From Patescibacteria group bacterium (GTDB lineage Bacteria > Patescibacteriota > Patescibacteriia > 2-12-FULL-60-25): a stretch of DNA of 54,339 nucleotides. The notes under the pieces are model-generated. The model was given only the letters and a program-made list of their open reading frames with translations, had not been told where the DNA came from and ran no database searches. The position numbers and the translations under genes are program-made. Below are positions 1 to 8,744 of this stretch, one piece after another; within the stretch, counting starts at the first letter, position 1; every line of letters starts with the position of its first letter. Where the stretch lies: positions 1-54,339 of the forward strand of contig JAHJRN010000016.1 of NCBI GenBank assembly GCA_018830865.1, in the 5' to 3' direction.

Positions 1-177
1 ATCCGACGCGGACGTCGCGTCGTCGAGATCCCGGCGTCGCTCACGCAGCGCATCCACGGCGAGAGCAAACTCGACTACCGCAAGGAGATCGTCCGTCACA
101 TGAAGCTCGTGTGGAGGATGCTGAAGATGCGCCTGTTCCCGCGTCGGACCCTTGCCAAGGACCACGTTTCCACGTAA
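1..177 (+). CDS. GT2 glycosyltransferase, C-terminal fragment
   Basis: This is the last 58 codons of a gene that begins before the window; the frame is open from base 1 to the TAA at 175-177. The residues include VVEIPASLTQRIHGESKLDY followed by a basic, amphipathic tail. That matches the C-terminal end of the catalytic domain of dolichol-phosphate-mannose-synthase-like GT2 enzymes, where a V-E-(I/V)-P-(V/A) strand is followed by R-x-x-G-(E/x)-S-K. Family membership is inferred from this short tail only; donor and acceptor sugars cannot be told. The next gene starts 13 bases downstream, so it is probably in the same transcription unit. Confidence 0.6.
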   Translation: MRRGRRVVEIPASLTQRIHGESKLDYRKEIVRHMKLVWRMLKMRLFPRRTLAKDHVST

Positions 178-190
178 GGTGGCGAAGGAT

Positions 191-1294
191 ATGAAGGACG
201 TTTTCCTTCTCGCCGGCGCGCGACCGAACTTCATCAAGATCGCCCCGCTCGATGCCGCGCTCCGCAGCCGCGGCATTTCGACGACCCTCGTGCACACGGG
301 GCAGCATTACGACGCGAAGATGTCCGACGTGTTCTTCCGCGACCTCGGCATCCCGGAACCGCACGTCCATCTCGGCATCGGCCCGGGGGACCGGCATGCG
401 CAGACGAAGCGCATCATGGACGCGCTCGTCCCGCTGTTGCGCGAGCGGAAGCCGGACGCGCTCCTCGTCGTCGGCGACGTCACCTCGACGGCCGCGGGTG
501 CCATGGCCGGCGTCGCGGCAGGCGTGCACGTCATCCACGTCGAGGCCGGGCTCCGGAGCTTCAACTGGCGCATGCCCGAGGAACTGAACCGGATGATCGC
601 GGACCATCACGCATCGCTTCTCTTCGCGTCGGAACCCGTTGCGTTGGAGCACCTGTCGGCGGAACGTATCCCGAGCGAAAAGGTCCACCTCGTCGGCAAC
701 GTCATGATCGACAGCCTGCGACGCATCGAACCGGTCGCGGCCGCGTCGGACATGCTGGCGCGCCTCGGCCTATCGGAGAAGACGTATGGCGTGCTGACCC
801 TGCACCGTCCCGAGAACGTTGATGACCCGGTCGTGTTCCGCAACCTGTGGGAGACCATCCACATCGTGGCGGACCGTCTGCCGTTGGTCTTTCCGGTCCA
901 TCCGCGTACGAAATCGCGTATCGAATCCCTCGGTCTCGCGTCGCATGCGGATGTCCGGATGATCGACCCGGTCGGATATGTCGAGATGATTGCTCTCCTT
1001 CGATCGGCCAAAGGTATTCTGACGGATTCCGGCGGGTTGCAGGAAGAAGCATATGGCCTCAATATCCCGTGTTTGACGTTGCGGGGGGAGACGGAGCGGC
1101 CGCTGACGGTCGAGCAGGGGACGAGCGAGATCGTCGGGACGTCGCGCGACCGCATCATGGACGCCTTCGACCGGCTCATGTCCGGCGCATGGAAGACGCC
1201 GACGCCGTATGAGCTGTGGGACGGCCACACGGCGGAACGCATCGCGGACATCATCGAACGGACCGTTTTTCCTCCCATGACGGACACGCCATGA
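191..1294 (+). CDS. wecB: UDP-N-acetylglucosamine 2-epimerase, non-hydrolysing (copy 1)
   Basis: A 367-residue cytoplasmic enzyme expected to interconvert UDP-GlcNAc and UDP-ManNAc (or the same step on a UDP-GlcNAc-derived uronic acid). Visible family motifs: GARPNFIK at 9-16, HTGQHYD at 35-41, GD at 95-96, HVEAGLRS at 116-123, HRPENVD at 205-211, VHPRT at 236-240, DSGGLQEE at 279-286, TERP at 301-304. D96, E118, E131 and H205 fall where E. coli WecB has its catalytic acids and histidine. I chose the ATG at 191, preceded by GAAGGA, rather than an in-frame ATG at 152 that lies inside the preceding gene and adds residues foreign to the family. It overlaps the next gene by ATGA. A second, clearly different copy lies at 9713-10816. 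Confidence 0.93.
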   Translation: MKDVFLLAGARPNFIKIAPLDAALRSRGISTTLVHTGQHYDAKMSDVFFRDLGIPEPHVHLGIGPGDRHAQTKRIMDALVPLLRERKPDALLVVGDVTSTAAGAMAGVAAGVHVIHVEAGLRSFNWRMPEELNRMIADHHASLLFASEPVALEHLSAERIPSEKVHLVGNVMIDSLRRIEPVAAASDMLARLGLSEKTYGVLTLHRPENVDDPVVFRNLWETIHIVADRLPLVFPVHPRTKSRIESLGLASHADVRMIDPVGYVEMIALLRSAKGILTDSGGLQEEAYGLNIPCLTLRGETERPLTVEQGTSEIVGTSRDRIMDAFDRLMSGAWKTPTPYELWDGHTAERIADIIERTVFPPMTDTP

Positions 1295-2310
1295 CCCGCC
1301 TTCTGTTCATCACCCCGAAGATCGACGAACGGCATGATGACCTCGCGTTCGCAAGCCTGTGGGCACGAGCCTTCTCGGACGCCGGGTATGCGGTGACGGT
1401 CGTCTGCACGGCAAAGGGGGAGACGGGCCTGACGCTTCCGGTCCTGTCCCTCGGCGGGGAGCATGGCGCACCGCGTTGGCTCCAGGTCCTTCGGTTCTGG
1501 AGGATCCTCCTTACGACACCGCATGACCGCGCCTTCGTGCACATGACCCCGCGATGGCTCTTCGCGGGGTGTTGGTTCTGGTGGCTGAAGCGCATCCCGT
1601 GTTACCTCTGGTTCACGCACTACACGAACACGCTGTCGCTCAAGGTCGGTTCCCGCGTCGCGAAGCGGATGTTCGCGGCCACGAAGGAATGCCTGCCGCA
1701 CTACGATGGGAACCCCAAGAAGGTCGTGACCGGCCACGGCATCGATACGACGTTCTGGGACCTTCCGGAACTCTCAGAAACGGAACGTGAACCCGCGACG
1801 CAGCTGCTCGCGGTGCACCGCATCTCGCGGTCGAAGCGGCTCGAGATTGTGCTGAAGGCTCTCGCGCTCCTTCCGCCGGAGTATCGGTTGACGCACTATG
1901 GCCGTCCACAGGATCCACGTTTCGATCCGACGTACCAGCAGGAGATCGAATCCCTCATCGGGACGCTGGGCCTACGGGATCGCGTGGAGCTGAAGGGATC
2001 CATCCCCATGCGTAACCTTCGATCGGTCTATCCGAGATATCGGGTCTTCATCAACATGGTGCCGCAGACCATCGACAAGACCGTCCTCGAAGCGATGTAC
2101 AGCGGATTGACGCCCGTCATGACGCGAGGACAGGCCGACGCCATCGGGTATCCGGACGCGCCAGCCGACGACACGCCGGAAGCCGTCGCTGCATACATCC
2201 GAGGCATGTCGCTCATGCCGCGCGACCAGGTCCGGAAGATCGTCGACGATGGCCATAGCCTGAAGAGCCTCATCGATAAGATGTCCGTGTATATTCAACC
2301 CGGTACCTGA
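1291..2310 (+). CDS. Glycosyltransferase, GT1/GT4 (GT-B) type
   Basis: A 339-residue predicted retaining glycosyltransferase. It begins MTRLLFITPKIDERHDD, a short beta strand and loop typical of GT-B N-domains. The second half has LLAVHRISRSKRLEIVLKAL (strand with R-x-x-x-x-K), ELKGSIPMRNLRSVYPRYRVFINMV and a KTVLEAMYSGLTPV segment, which is the E-x(7)-E-like nucleotide-sugar binding region in a degenerate form. No signal peptide or strong membrane span is obvious. The start ATG overlaps the wecB stop by ATGA, so the two are co-translated. Donor and acceptor are unknown. Its place between an epimerase and an amidotransferase points to surface-glycan assembly. Confidence 0.8.
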   Translation: MTRLLFITPKIDERHDDLAFASLWARAFSDAGYAVTVVCTAKGETGLTLPVLSLGGEHGAPRWLQVLRFWRILLTTPHDRAFVHMTPRWLFAGCWFWWLKRIPCYLWFTHYTNTLSLKVGSRVAKRMFAATKECLPHYDGNPKKVVTGHGIDTTFWDLPELSETEREPATQLLAVHRISRSKRLEIVLKALALLPPEYRLTHYGRPQDPRFDPTYQQEIESLIGTLGLRDRVELKGSIPMRNLRSVYPRYRVFINMVPQTIDKTVLEAMYSGLTPVMTRGQADAIGYPDAPADDTPEAVAAYIRGMSLMPRDQVRKIVDDGHSLKSLIDKMSVYIQPGT

Positions 2311-2311
2311 T

Positions 2312-4150
2312 ATGTGCGGCATCAACGGCTTCACCTGGCAGGACCGGAATCTGCTCCGCAGCATGCATGCGGCGACGCGGCATCGCGGACCTGATGACGA
2401 AGGGTTTTTCGAAGCGCCCGGCATCTCCTTTCGGCAGAGCCGGCTCTCCATCATCGACCTTTCGCCGGCCGGTCATCAGCCCATGAGCACGCAGGACCAA
2501 AGGTTCACGATCATATTCAACGGAGAGATCTACAATTATCAGGAGTTGCGGAGAGAACTCGAACGGCTCGGCGAACGCTTTCGGTCGACATCTGACACGG
2601 AAGTCCTGCTTGCCGCGTTCGCTCGGTGGGGTGAGGCGTGCTTGCCGAAGCTGAACGGCATCTTCGCGTTCGCCATCTGGGACCGGGAGGAGCGTCGTTT
2701 GACGCTTGTACGCGATCACGTCGGCGTGAAGCCGCTCTATTATGCGTGGGACGGGGAGAAGCTCATCTTCTCATCCGAGATCAAGGCAATCCTCGTCCAT
2801 GATGTCGCGAAGGATATCGACACTGATGCACTGAATCAGTATTTCCGTTATCTCTATGTGCCGGGGCCGCGGACCATGTTCCGGTCCATCCGGAAGCTTC
2901 CGGCGGGACATGTCGCGACATTCCATGACGGCGTGTTCGACGTGCGGTCCTGGTGGTCGCTGAAGGAAGGGAACACGGTCGCGTCGTATAACGAAGCTGT
3001 CGAAGGCGTCCGACAGCGCGTGAAGGACGCGGTCAAACGACAGCTCGTAAGCGACCGGCCGCTCGGCGTCTTCCTGTCCGGCGGCATCGATTCGTCCGCG
3101 GTCCTTGGCATCATGGCCGAGATCGCGACAGGTCCCATCAGGACGTTTTCTGTGGGCTACGAGTCCTCGGCGCAGGCGGAGAAATACAACGCGGACGCAC
3201 GCCTCGCGGAGCTGACGGCGAAGCATGTCGGTGCCGAACACCGGACGTTCATCCTGTCGGCGGAGGAAGCGGCCGCGGACCTCGAAACGGTCGCGTGGCA
3301 TATGGATGAGCCTGTCGCGAACCATGTGCAATCTTCGACGTTCCTGCTCGCGAAGTCGGCGAAGCCGCATATCACGGTCGCGCTCGGGGGCGACGGCGGA
3401 GACGAGCTATTCGGCGGCTACAGTCGATACTGGTACAGCCGGACGATCGATAGGGTCAGGAGCCTTCCGTTGGGCGGGGAGACCGCGGCCGCGCTCGCGC
3501 TCCTCGTCGGGAAACCGGATCTCGCGATGAAGTTCGGTTCGCGCGCGGGTCTCGAGCGTCAGCTTGCGTTCGTCGCGCAGAAGGAAGGGGCGATCGGGTC
3601 GTTCCTGAAGAAGGACCTGAACCGTCCAGATGCCGTCGGCGAACCGCTCGGGCCGGTCTTCTCGTCCGCGTGGCGCGATGCGACGAATCAGCTCATGGCC
3701 GCGGACGTGCGGACGTGGATTCCGGACGAGTCGCTCATCCGGACGGACCGGCTCACGATGGCGCACGGCCTCGAGGAACGCGTGCCGCTCCTCGATCCGG
3801 AGCTTGTCGCATATGCATCCCGCGTCCCGTCGAGATTCAAGCTGAAGAATCGCCGTCAAGGAAAGCGTGTCTTTATCGATGCGATGCGCCCCTATCTCCC
3901 GCCGCATGTGCTCAACCAAGAGAAACGCGGATGGATGTCGCCCATGGCGAAATGGATTCGCGGGCCGCTCCTACCCCGTGTCCGTGAGATCCTCTCGCCG
4001 ACGTACGCGGACACTACGGCCTATCTCGACCTTTCCGCCGCGAACCGCATCCTCGACGATCACGTCTCGATGAAGGAATACGCATTGAACACGATCTGGT
4101 CCATCGTCGCGTTTCAGCTCTGGTGGAGGCGTTTCATGCAGAACGTATGA
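2312..4150 (+). CDS. asnB: Asparagine synthase (glutamine-hydrolysing) family amidotransferase, copy 1
   Basis: A 612-residue two-domain enzyme. After Met removal the N-terminal nucleophile would be Cys2 (MCGINGF), followed by the class II glutamine amidotransferase signatures RHRGPDDEG, FNGEIYNY and LNGIFAFAIWD. The C-terminal synthetase domain carries the PP-loop LSGGIDSSAVLG near residues 253-264 and the VALGGDGGDELFGGY motif. It should use glutamine and ATP to amidate a carboxylate. True AsnB makes asparagine. In O-antigen and capsule loci such genes also amidate uronic acids (for example WbpS in Pseudomonas aeruginosa O6), and the setting here favours that role, by inference. It starts 1 base after the previous stop and ends in an ATGA overlap with a methyltransferase. 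Confidence 0.93.
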   Translation: MCGINGFTWQDRNLLRSMHAATRHRGPDDEGFFEAPGISFRQSRLSIIDLSPAGHQPMSTQDQRFTIIFNGEIYNYQELRRELERLGERFRSTSDTEVLLAAFARWGEACLPKLNGIFAFAIWDREERRLTLVRDHVGVKPLYYAWDGEKLIFSSEIKAILVHDVAKDIDTDALNQYFRYLYVPGPRTMFRSIRKLPAGHVATFHDGVFDVRSWWSLKEGNTVASYNEAVEGVRQRVKDAVKRQLVSDRPLGVFLSGGIDSSAVLGIMAEIATGPIRTFSVGYESSAQAEKYNADARLAELTAKHVGAEHRTFILSAEEAAADLETVAWHMDEPVANHVQSSTFLLAKSAKPHITVALGGDGGDELFGGYSRYWYSRTIDRVRSLPLGGETAAALALLVGKPDLAMKFGSRAGLERQLAFVAQKEGAIGSFLKKDLNRPDAVGEPLGPVFSSAWRDATNQLMAADVRTWIPDESLIRTDRLTMAHGLEERVPLLDPELVAYASRVPSRFKLKNRRQGKRVFIDAMRPYLPPHVLNQEKRGWMSPMAKWIRGPLLPRVREILSPTYADTTAYLDLSAANRILDDHVSMKEYALNTIWSIVAFQLWWRRFMQNV

Positions 4151-5010
4151 CGGAGAACGACATCAGGAGCATCGGTTTCGCTTGTCCGTCCTGCCGCAGC
4201 GCGCTGGATGCGGCGACGTTGTCGTGCGCGGCGTGCGGGACCGTCTACGGTCGGCATCAGGGCGTCCCGTGTTTCCTCGGACCGGATGCGCGTGCGGCCA
4301 TCGAAGCCGCGGAGAAGTCCGACCGCGAGAACGCCTTCAAGAACTTCTTCAAACGGTGGCCGCGGTTCTACCGGTTCACGACACGTCTCATCATCCCGCT
4401 CGTCTACACCGGTCTGACCTCGGAGCGGTTTCTGTCCCGGTATTCGAGGGACGAGAAGCTCCTGAACGTCGGTTCCGGCCCCTATCTGATCCATCCCGGT
4501 ACCGTGAACGTAGACTTGTTTCCTTTCCCGAACGTGCATGTCCTCGCGGACGCCTCGGCACTCCCGTTCGCGGACGGGACATTCGATGCGGTCTGCTCCG
4601 ACCAGGTCTTCGAACACGTCCCGAATCCGCTGGCGGTCGCGAAGGAGGTCTTGCGCGTCACGAAACCCGGCGGCCTCATCTATACGGCCGCACCCTTCAT
4701 TTTTCCTTTGCATCCATCCCCCAAGGACTATTCACGATGGTCGAAGGATGGCCTCGCGGAACTCTTCGCAGGACATGATTCTGTCGAGTCCGGCGTCCTC
4801 ATCGGACCGACTTCGGCGTTCCTTTTCGTGTTCTCCATGTGGCTCGCGACAATCTTCTCGTTCGGCATCACCCCGCTTCGCAAGGCCCTGTGGTATGTCT
4901 TCATGGTCCCTTTGTTCCCGTTGAAGGTGCTTGATTTCGTGTATGCGAGACTCCCTGGGGCGGAAGATATCGCATTAAGCCCGTATCTCATCATCCAGAA
5001 GCGCGTATGA
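4147..5010 (+). CDS. SAM-dependent methyltransferase with N-terminal zinc-ribbon
   Basis: A 287-residue protein. Residues 12-32 hold two CxxC pairs (FACPSC and LSCAAC), a Trm112-like zinc ribbon often found ahead of class I methyltransferases. A Rossmann methyltransferase domain follows: LLNVGSGPY as motif I, NVDLFPFPNV as the acidic motif II region, LPFADGTFDAVCSDQVFEHV and LRVTKPGGLIYTAAP. The C-terminal third is hydrophobic and may associate with the membrane (SAFLFVFSMWLATIFSFGI; ALWYVFMVPLFPLKVL). The likely substrate is a sugar or lipid-linked glycan, inferred from the locus. It overlaps both neighbours by ATGA, so it is translationally coupled in the operon. Confidence 0.85.
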   Translation: MTENDIRSIGFACPSCRSALDAATLSCAACGTVYGRHQGVPCFLGPDARAAIEAAEKSDRENAFKNFFKRWPRFYRFTTRLIIPLVYTGLTSERFLSRYSRDEKLLNVGSGPYLIHPGTVNVDLFPFPNVHVLADASALPFADGTFDAVCSDQVFEHVPNPLAVAKEVLRVTKPGGLIYTAAPFIFPLHPSPKDYSRWSKDGLAELFAGHDSVESGVLIGPTSAFLFVFSMWLATIFSFGITPLRKALWYVFMVPLFPLKVLDFVYARLPGAEDIALSPYLIIQKRV

Positions 5011-6890
5011 AGCGACCCGTGACCGAACGGATGCATACATGGCTCTGGCGTCTCGCCGTCATCCTCGGGACCGGCGCGTGGACATGGCTTCCGCATTGGA
5101 TCGCGAACATCCGCGACGGTGTCGTGTGGTGGCGGATTCCGGTGATGGCCCCTGCCATCTTCGACACGTACGCGTATCTGCAATGGATGGGGCAGGCGAG
5201 GGAGGGGATGGATTTCGGAGGACATCTCGGCTGGGTCGGCACGCTCATCCAGCTCGTGTCGGCCGTCATCCCGTGCATGTCCGTTCCGGAATGTTGGCTC
5301 ATGACGCAATGGGTCGCTGCGTCGGCGACCATCTTCGTGTCCGCATGGGCGTTTCGCGTCTGGGCCTCCGCACGCATCATGCCGTCGCGTCTGTTTGCTG
5401 TCGCGATGTGGTTTTCGTTCCTCGCCGTGCTCGGCATGCGGCCCGGCATCTTCTCGTGGTATCTGCCGTTCGGCATCGCGGCGATGACTGCGGCGTTCCT
5501 GTCGGCGCGGGCCGTCGAGGAACGTCGGATTCCCCATGCGCTCCTCTGGTCCGTTCTCGCCCTCATGATATCGACGGTCTATGCATGGTTTCTTGTCTTC
5601 ATCGTCATCTGGATTGCATCCGTCTGGGCTGTCTGGCTCATCCGAAAGGGGAGAGGGACATGGACGATGATGACCGTCTTCGTGACGGGTGCTTCCCTTG
5701 CTGTCGGCTGGCTCGCGGCATATCTCATCGAATCCGGTTCAGGCTTTCGTGAAAGCCTTGAGATGCAGGAGCGGTTGGGGATGGTCGCGACGCATATGCC
5801 GCAGGTCATCAACCTGACGGTCGCCGTCGTGTTTTGGATACCGTTATTGTTCATCGTCGGACGACAGGTTCGTGATGCGGCCGCATCCCGTCGCATCGTT
5901 GTCGTGACGTGGGCATGGTTCACTTTGCTTCTCGCCTGGTTCGTGACTCCGTTCATGGGGTACTACATCCATAACGACCACTTCCGGACCCCTACGGTCC
6001 TCCTCTCGTGGTTTACCCTCGCGGCCGTCTGGTCCGCGGTTCCGTCATCATCCTCCCTTTTGCAAGGTGAGATACGGAGATGTTCCGTCAGGTGTCTCGT
6101 TCCTTTCGCGACGTTCGTTGTCGCGATCGCATTCGTCATCGATGTCCTGCGGACGCCGTATTGGTCAGGACGGGACAACCTCGACGTCCTGCACCTTTCG
6201 GTCTGGTTTACCCTCGCGGCCGCGTCATGGTCCGTGCTGTCGGTATCGGCGCGGGTCCCGTCCATGTCGCGTCGCGCGCTTCTCATCGTCGCCGTGCTCC
6301 TCGGTCTTGTCCAGCTTCCGGCCGTGTACGCGAGGACGTTCGGTGACATGTCCGTCCTCCGGTCGCGTGGGCCCGTCTTCGCATGGATCGTCGCGAACGT
6401 CCCGCCTGACGAGACCGTCTGCGCCGACCCGGCGTCCGCGGACATGTTCGCCGCGCATTCGGGGCGCGTGACCCTTCCGTCCGAGACGTCGTATTACCTT
6501 CCGGAAACGAAAGAGGCGACTCTTCGTCGTCTTATGGCCTATGCGAGCGGCTATGACCTCGTCGCCTCCGCATCGGGTGATGCGATGCGTCAGTACGTCG
6601 GCCTCGGCCAGTGGATCGTCTGCAACCAGTATCCGTTCCAGACGAAGTTCCTTCGGGCGCTCGGATGGTCGGACGTCCGCATCGACGAGGCCATCGGCTG
6701 TCCGCGGGGGATGCTCGAACGTCGTCTCGCGACGGTCATGGCATCGCCGGTCGGCTCGGACGACATCGGATTCGGGCGGGCATGTCCATGGGTCATCGTG
6801 ACGGACGCCGAGCGGATGTCGTGGCACATCCCGGTCGATTACGAAGAGACCCGCGTCGGGGACGGGGTCTCGGTGTGGCGGGTCCGATAG
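5007..6890 (+). CDS. Polytopic membrane protein, GT-C glycosyltransferase-like
   Basis: A 627-residue integral membrane protein with roughly 10-12 hydrophobic spans over residues 10-450, then a soluble, presumably extracytoplasmic tail of about 170 residues (from FAWIVANVPPDETVC onward). The first outer loop holds acidic DTYAYLQWMGQAREG, placed like the catalytic acidic motif of GT-C enzymes that use polyprenyl-phosphate sugars. Whether it is catalytic is inference. The tail has four cysteines (VCADP, VCNQY, GCPRG, RACPW) that could form disulfides, which fits the DsbA/DsbB pair encoded near the end of the window. The ATG overlaps the methyltransferase stop. It ends one base from the stop of the convergent gene at 6892, with no room for a classical terminator. 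Confidence 0.72.
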   Translation: MKRPVTERMHTWLWRLAVILGTGAWTWLPHWIANIRDGVVWWRIPVMAPAIFDTYAYLQWMGQAREGMDFGGHLGWVGTLIQLVSAVIPCMSVPECWLMTQWVAASATIFVSAWAFRVWASARIMPSRLFAVAMWFSFLAVLGMRPGIFSWYLPFGIAAMTAAFLSARAVEERRIPHALLWSVLALMISTVYAWFLVFIVIWIASVWAVWLIRKGRGTWTMMTVFVTGASLAVGWLAAYLIESGSGFRESLEMQERLGMVATHMPQVINLTVAVVFWIPLLFIVGRQVRDAAASRRIVVVTWAWFTLLLAWFVTPFMGYYIHNDHFRTPTVLLSWFTLAAVWSAVPSSSSLLQGEIRRCSVRCLVPFATFVVAIAFVIDVLRTPYWSGRDNLDVLHLSVWFTLAAASWSVLSVSARVPSMSRRALLIVAVLLGLVQLPAVYARTFGDMSVLRSRGPVFAWIVANVPPDETVCADPASADMFAAHSGRVTLPSETSYYLPETKEATLRRLMAYASGYDLVASASGDAMRQYVGLGQWIVCNQYPFQTKFLRALGWSDVRIDEAIGCPRGMLERRLATVMASPVGSDDIGFGRACPWVIVTDAERMSWHIPVDYEETRVGDGVSVWRVR

Positions 6891-6891
6891 G

Positions 6892-7602
6892 TCAAAGTTT
6901 CTTCAGCGTGAAGATGTAGCGCACGGGCAACGCATCGAAGGGCGCCCCCTGGATGCGCGTGATGCGGAACAGGCCGGCGCACGTCTTCTCCATGAGGGGG
7001 ATATCAAAGCTCGAAAGGTGCCATTCCTCGGTCATGTCCTTCGAGATGTTCGGGAAGAGCCAGCGGAACAGGCCGAGGGAGATGAAGAAGTTCTTCAGAC
7101 GGTTGATGAGCGGCTCGTTCGGCGTCGAGACGATGACGGCTTTCGTGTCCGGCCCGACGACGCGATGAAGCTCCTCCATGAGGGCACGCGGATTTGGGAT
7201 ATGCTCGATGACTTCGCTGCAGAGGATATTCGTGTAGGACCCCGCGTGGATCTCGTCAGGCCAGCGTTGCGCATCGCCGGAGACGATGATGCCGAGCCGA
7301 TGGGGGAACGCGTCCGAGATTTTTCCCCGTGTCAGTTCGACGAGTCGTTCGGACAGGTCGAACCCGTGGAGCTTGCCTTTCGGTACGGCCATCAACACTT
7401 GTCCGGCCCCACATCCGATTTCCAGGGTGTCGGCACCGTCGTCCATGACGAGCGCGTCGAGCATCTTCCGCAGGCGCCGTCGTTCGATCCAACGGATGAT
7501 GCGGATGGGATGGTCGTAGTAGTTGATGAGATCGTATTTGTCGATCATCCGCTCGTTCCAATCCTTGAGCGCGACGGGGTCGTTCCTGTCGATGGGGTTC
7601 AT
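6892..7602 (-). CDS. Class I SAM-dependent methyltransferase
   Basis: A 236-residue cytoplasmic protein with LEIGCGAGQVL (motif I), LHGFDLSERLVEL (motif II), GDAQRWPDE, ILCSEVIEHIPNPRALMEEL (motif IV-like) and VIVSTPNEPLI. This is the usual Methyltransf_11/UbiE-like order. The N-terminal WNERMIDKYDLINYYDHP is like other glycan-locus methyltransferases. The start codon overlaps the end of the upstream GT2 gene (ATGA on the minus strand at 7599-7602), so both are one operon read leftward. The substrate is not predictable; a lipid-linked sugar is plausible from the pairing with a GtrB/DPM-like transferase. Confidence 0.86.
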   Translation of the reverse strand: MNPIDRNDPVALKDWNERMIDKYDLINYYDHPIRIIRWIERRRLRKMLDALVMDDGADTLEIGCGAGQVLMAVPKGKLHGFDLSERLVELTRGKISDAFPHRLGIIVSGDAQRWPDEIHAGSYTNILCSEVIEHIPNPRALMEELHRVVGPDTKAVIVSTPNEPLINRLKNFFISLGLFRWLFPNISKDMTEEWHLSSFDIPLMEKTCAGLFRITRIQGAPFDALPVRYIFTLKKL

Positions 7603-8525
7603 AGGTTGAGTGTATCAGAAACGACATACGACGGCCGCTTCCGCGATTCGTCGTAGGTGCGCCAGAGGTATTCGCCGATGACGCCCATCATGAGCATCTG
7701 TAGGCCGCCGACGAGGAGGACCACGACCATAAGCGAGGTCCATCCTTGGACCGGCGTGCCTCGTAGGATGCGGTCCACGACCACGACCACGGCCGCGACG
7801 AACCCGACCACCGCCGTCACGAGACCGACGGCGCTCATGGCGCGGACCGGGACGAACGAGAAGGCGATGGCCGAATCGATGAAGAGCTTCAGCTTCTTGG
7901 AGAAGGTCCATCTCGACGTGCCGGCGCGGCGCTGCCGACGCACGTAGGGGATGATTTTCGGCGTGAAGCCGGTCCAGAGCAGGAACGTCATGAGATGCGA
8001 ATTGCGTTCGCGTGTCCGCGAGACGATGTCCGCGATGGCGCGGTCGAACAGCACGTAGTCGAAGCCGCCGCGCGGCATGTCCTTCAGGGCGAAGCGTCGG
8101 ATGAACCACCAGAAGAACCCGGCGAAGACGCGGTCGATCCATCGGTCCTCACGCGTCTCGCGCGCCGCGATGACGAGCTTCGAGCCGCGTCGCCATTCCT
8201 CGACCATCGTACGCAGCAGCTCGGGCGGGTCCTGGAGGTCGGCCATGATGATCGCGAGGCAGTCGCCCGTGGCGTGGTCCACGCCCGCGAGGAGCGCCGT
8301 GTGCGCACCGAAGTTGCGGGAGAGCCGGACGACCTTGATGCGCGGGTCTGTCGCGGCGGCGTCTTTCAGCAGCGCGTAGGAGGCGTCGCCAGATCCATCG
8401 TCGACGAATACGAGCTCGCCGTCCATGTCCGGGATGCCCGCGAGGGTCTGTTGCAGCTCGGGAATTGTCGTCGGGAGGTTTGCTTCGTTGAAGTAGACCG
8501 GGACGATGACGGAGAGTTTCGGCAT
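7599..8525 (-). CDS. GT2 polyprenyl-phosphate glycosyltransferase (GtrB/DPM1-like) with C-terminal membrane anchor
   Basis: A 308-residue protein starting MPKLSVIVPVYFNEANL. The GT2 fold is shown by ELVFVDDGSGD, LSRNFGAHTALLAGVDHA, IMADLQDPPELL (the DxD-type metal site) and the basic RRQRRAGTSRWTFSKKLKLF. Two hydrophobic spans follow, about residues 225-250 and 262-290, as in GtrB and bacterial dolichol-phosphate-sugar synthases. The expected reaction transfers a sugar from a nucleotide donor to undecaprenyl phosphate on the cytoplasmic face. I chose the ATG at 8525 over an in-frame ATG at 8552, because MPKLSVIVPVY is the natural family start. It is the first gene of a two-gene leftward operon with the methyltransferase. 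Confidence 0.9.
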   Translation of the reverse strand: MPKLSVIVPVYFNEANLPTTIPELQQTLAGIPDMDGELVFVDDGSGDASYALLKDAAATDPRIKVVRLSRNFGAHTALLAGVDHATGDCLAIIMADLQDPPELLRTMVEEWRRGSKLVIAARETREDRWIDRVFAGFFWWFIRRFALKDMPRGGFDYVLFDRAIADIVSRTRERNSHLMTFLLWTGFTPKIIPYVRRQRRAGTSRWTFSKKLKLFIDSAIAFSFVPVRAMSAVGLVTAVVGFVAAVVVVVDRILRGTPVQGWTSLMVVVLLVGGLQMLMMGVIGEYLWRTYDESRKRPSYVVSDTLNL

Positions 8526-8590
8526 ACGCGAATGATGGTCGAAGTGAACCATATCCAGGCGGCTGCGTCCATCGACGCTATGGACAGAAT

Positions 8591-8699
8591 CGTCGTTGCG
8601 AGCGAAGTCCGACGGAGCGCGGCAATCTTACCGAAACCCTTCGATTCGGTCGGAGAATCAAGGTAAGATTGCTTCGTCGTATGACTCCTCGCAACGACG
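8591..8699. repeat. Nested palindromic intergenic element
   Basis: This element fills the gap between two divergent genes. The outer arms are a perfect 12-base inverted repeat (cgtcgttgcgag at 8591-8602, ctcgcaacgacg at 8688-8699). Inside them is a perfect 11-base pair (gcaatcttacc at 8622-8632, ggtaagattgc at 8662-8672), and further inside a near-match around ccttcgattc and gaatcaagg. The nesting could extrude as one long cruciform or fold as RNA. It has no open frame of its own and no transposase, so it looks like a MITE- or REP-type dispersed repeat. Confidence 0.75.
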
Positions 8700-8708
8700 G
8701 AATATATC

Positions 8709-8737
8709 TTGTCATTCTTGTCTGCGCGCGGTACGCT
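8709..8737 (+). promoter_or_regulatory. Sigma70-type promoter for the epimerase operon
   Basis: A -35 box TTGTCA (8709-8714) and a -10 box TACGCT (8732-8737) are separated by exactly 17 bases. The start codon is at 8745, only 7 bases after the -10 box, so the transcript should begin at or next to the ATG. It sits just outside the right arm of the palindromic element. Confidence 0.65.
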
Positions 8738-8744
8738 CTGACGC

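Noticed and set aside
152-190. Earlier ATG for the first wecB
   Set aside because: It lies inside the preceding coding sequence, and the added residues do not match the family start; the ATG at 191 has an adjacent GAAGGA site.
607-1737. Long open frame on the minus strand opposite wecB and a GT gene
   Set aside because: It is antisense to two strongly recognisable genes, is rich in Arg/Pro, and has no motifs; it is a high-GC shadow.
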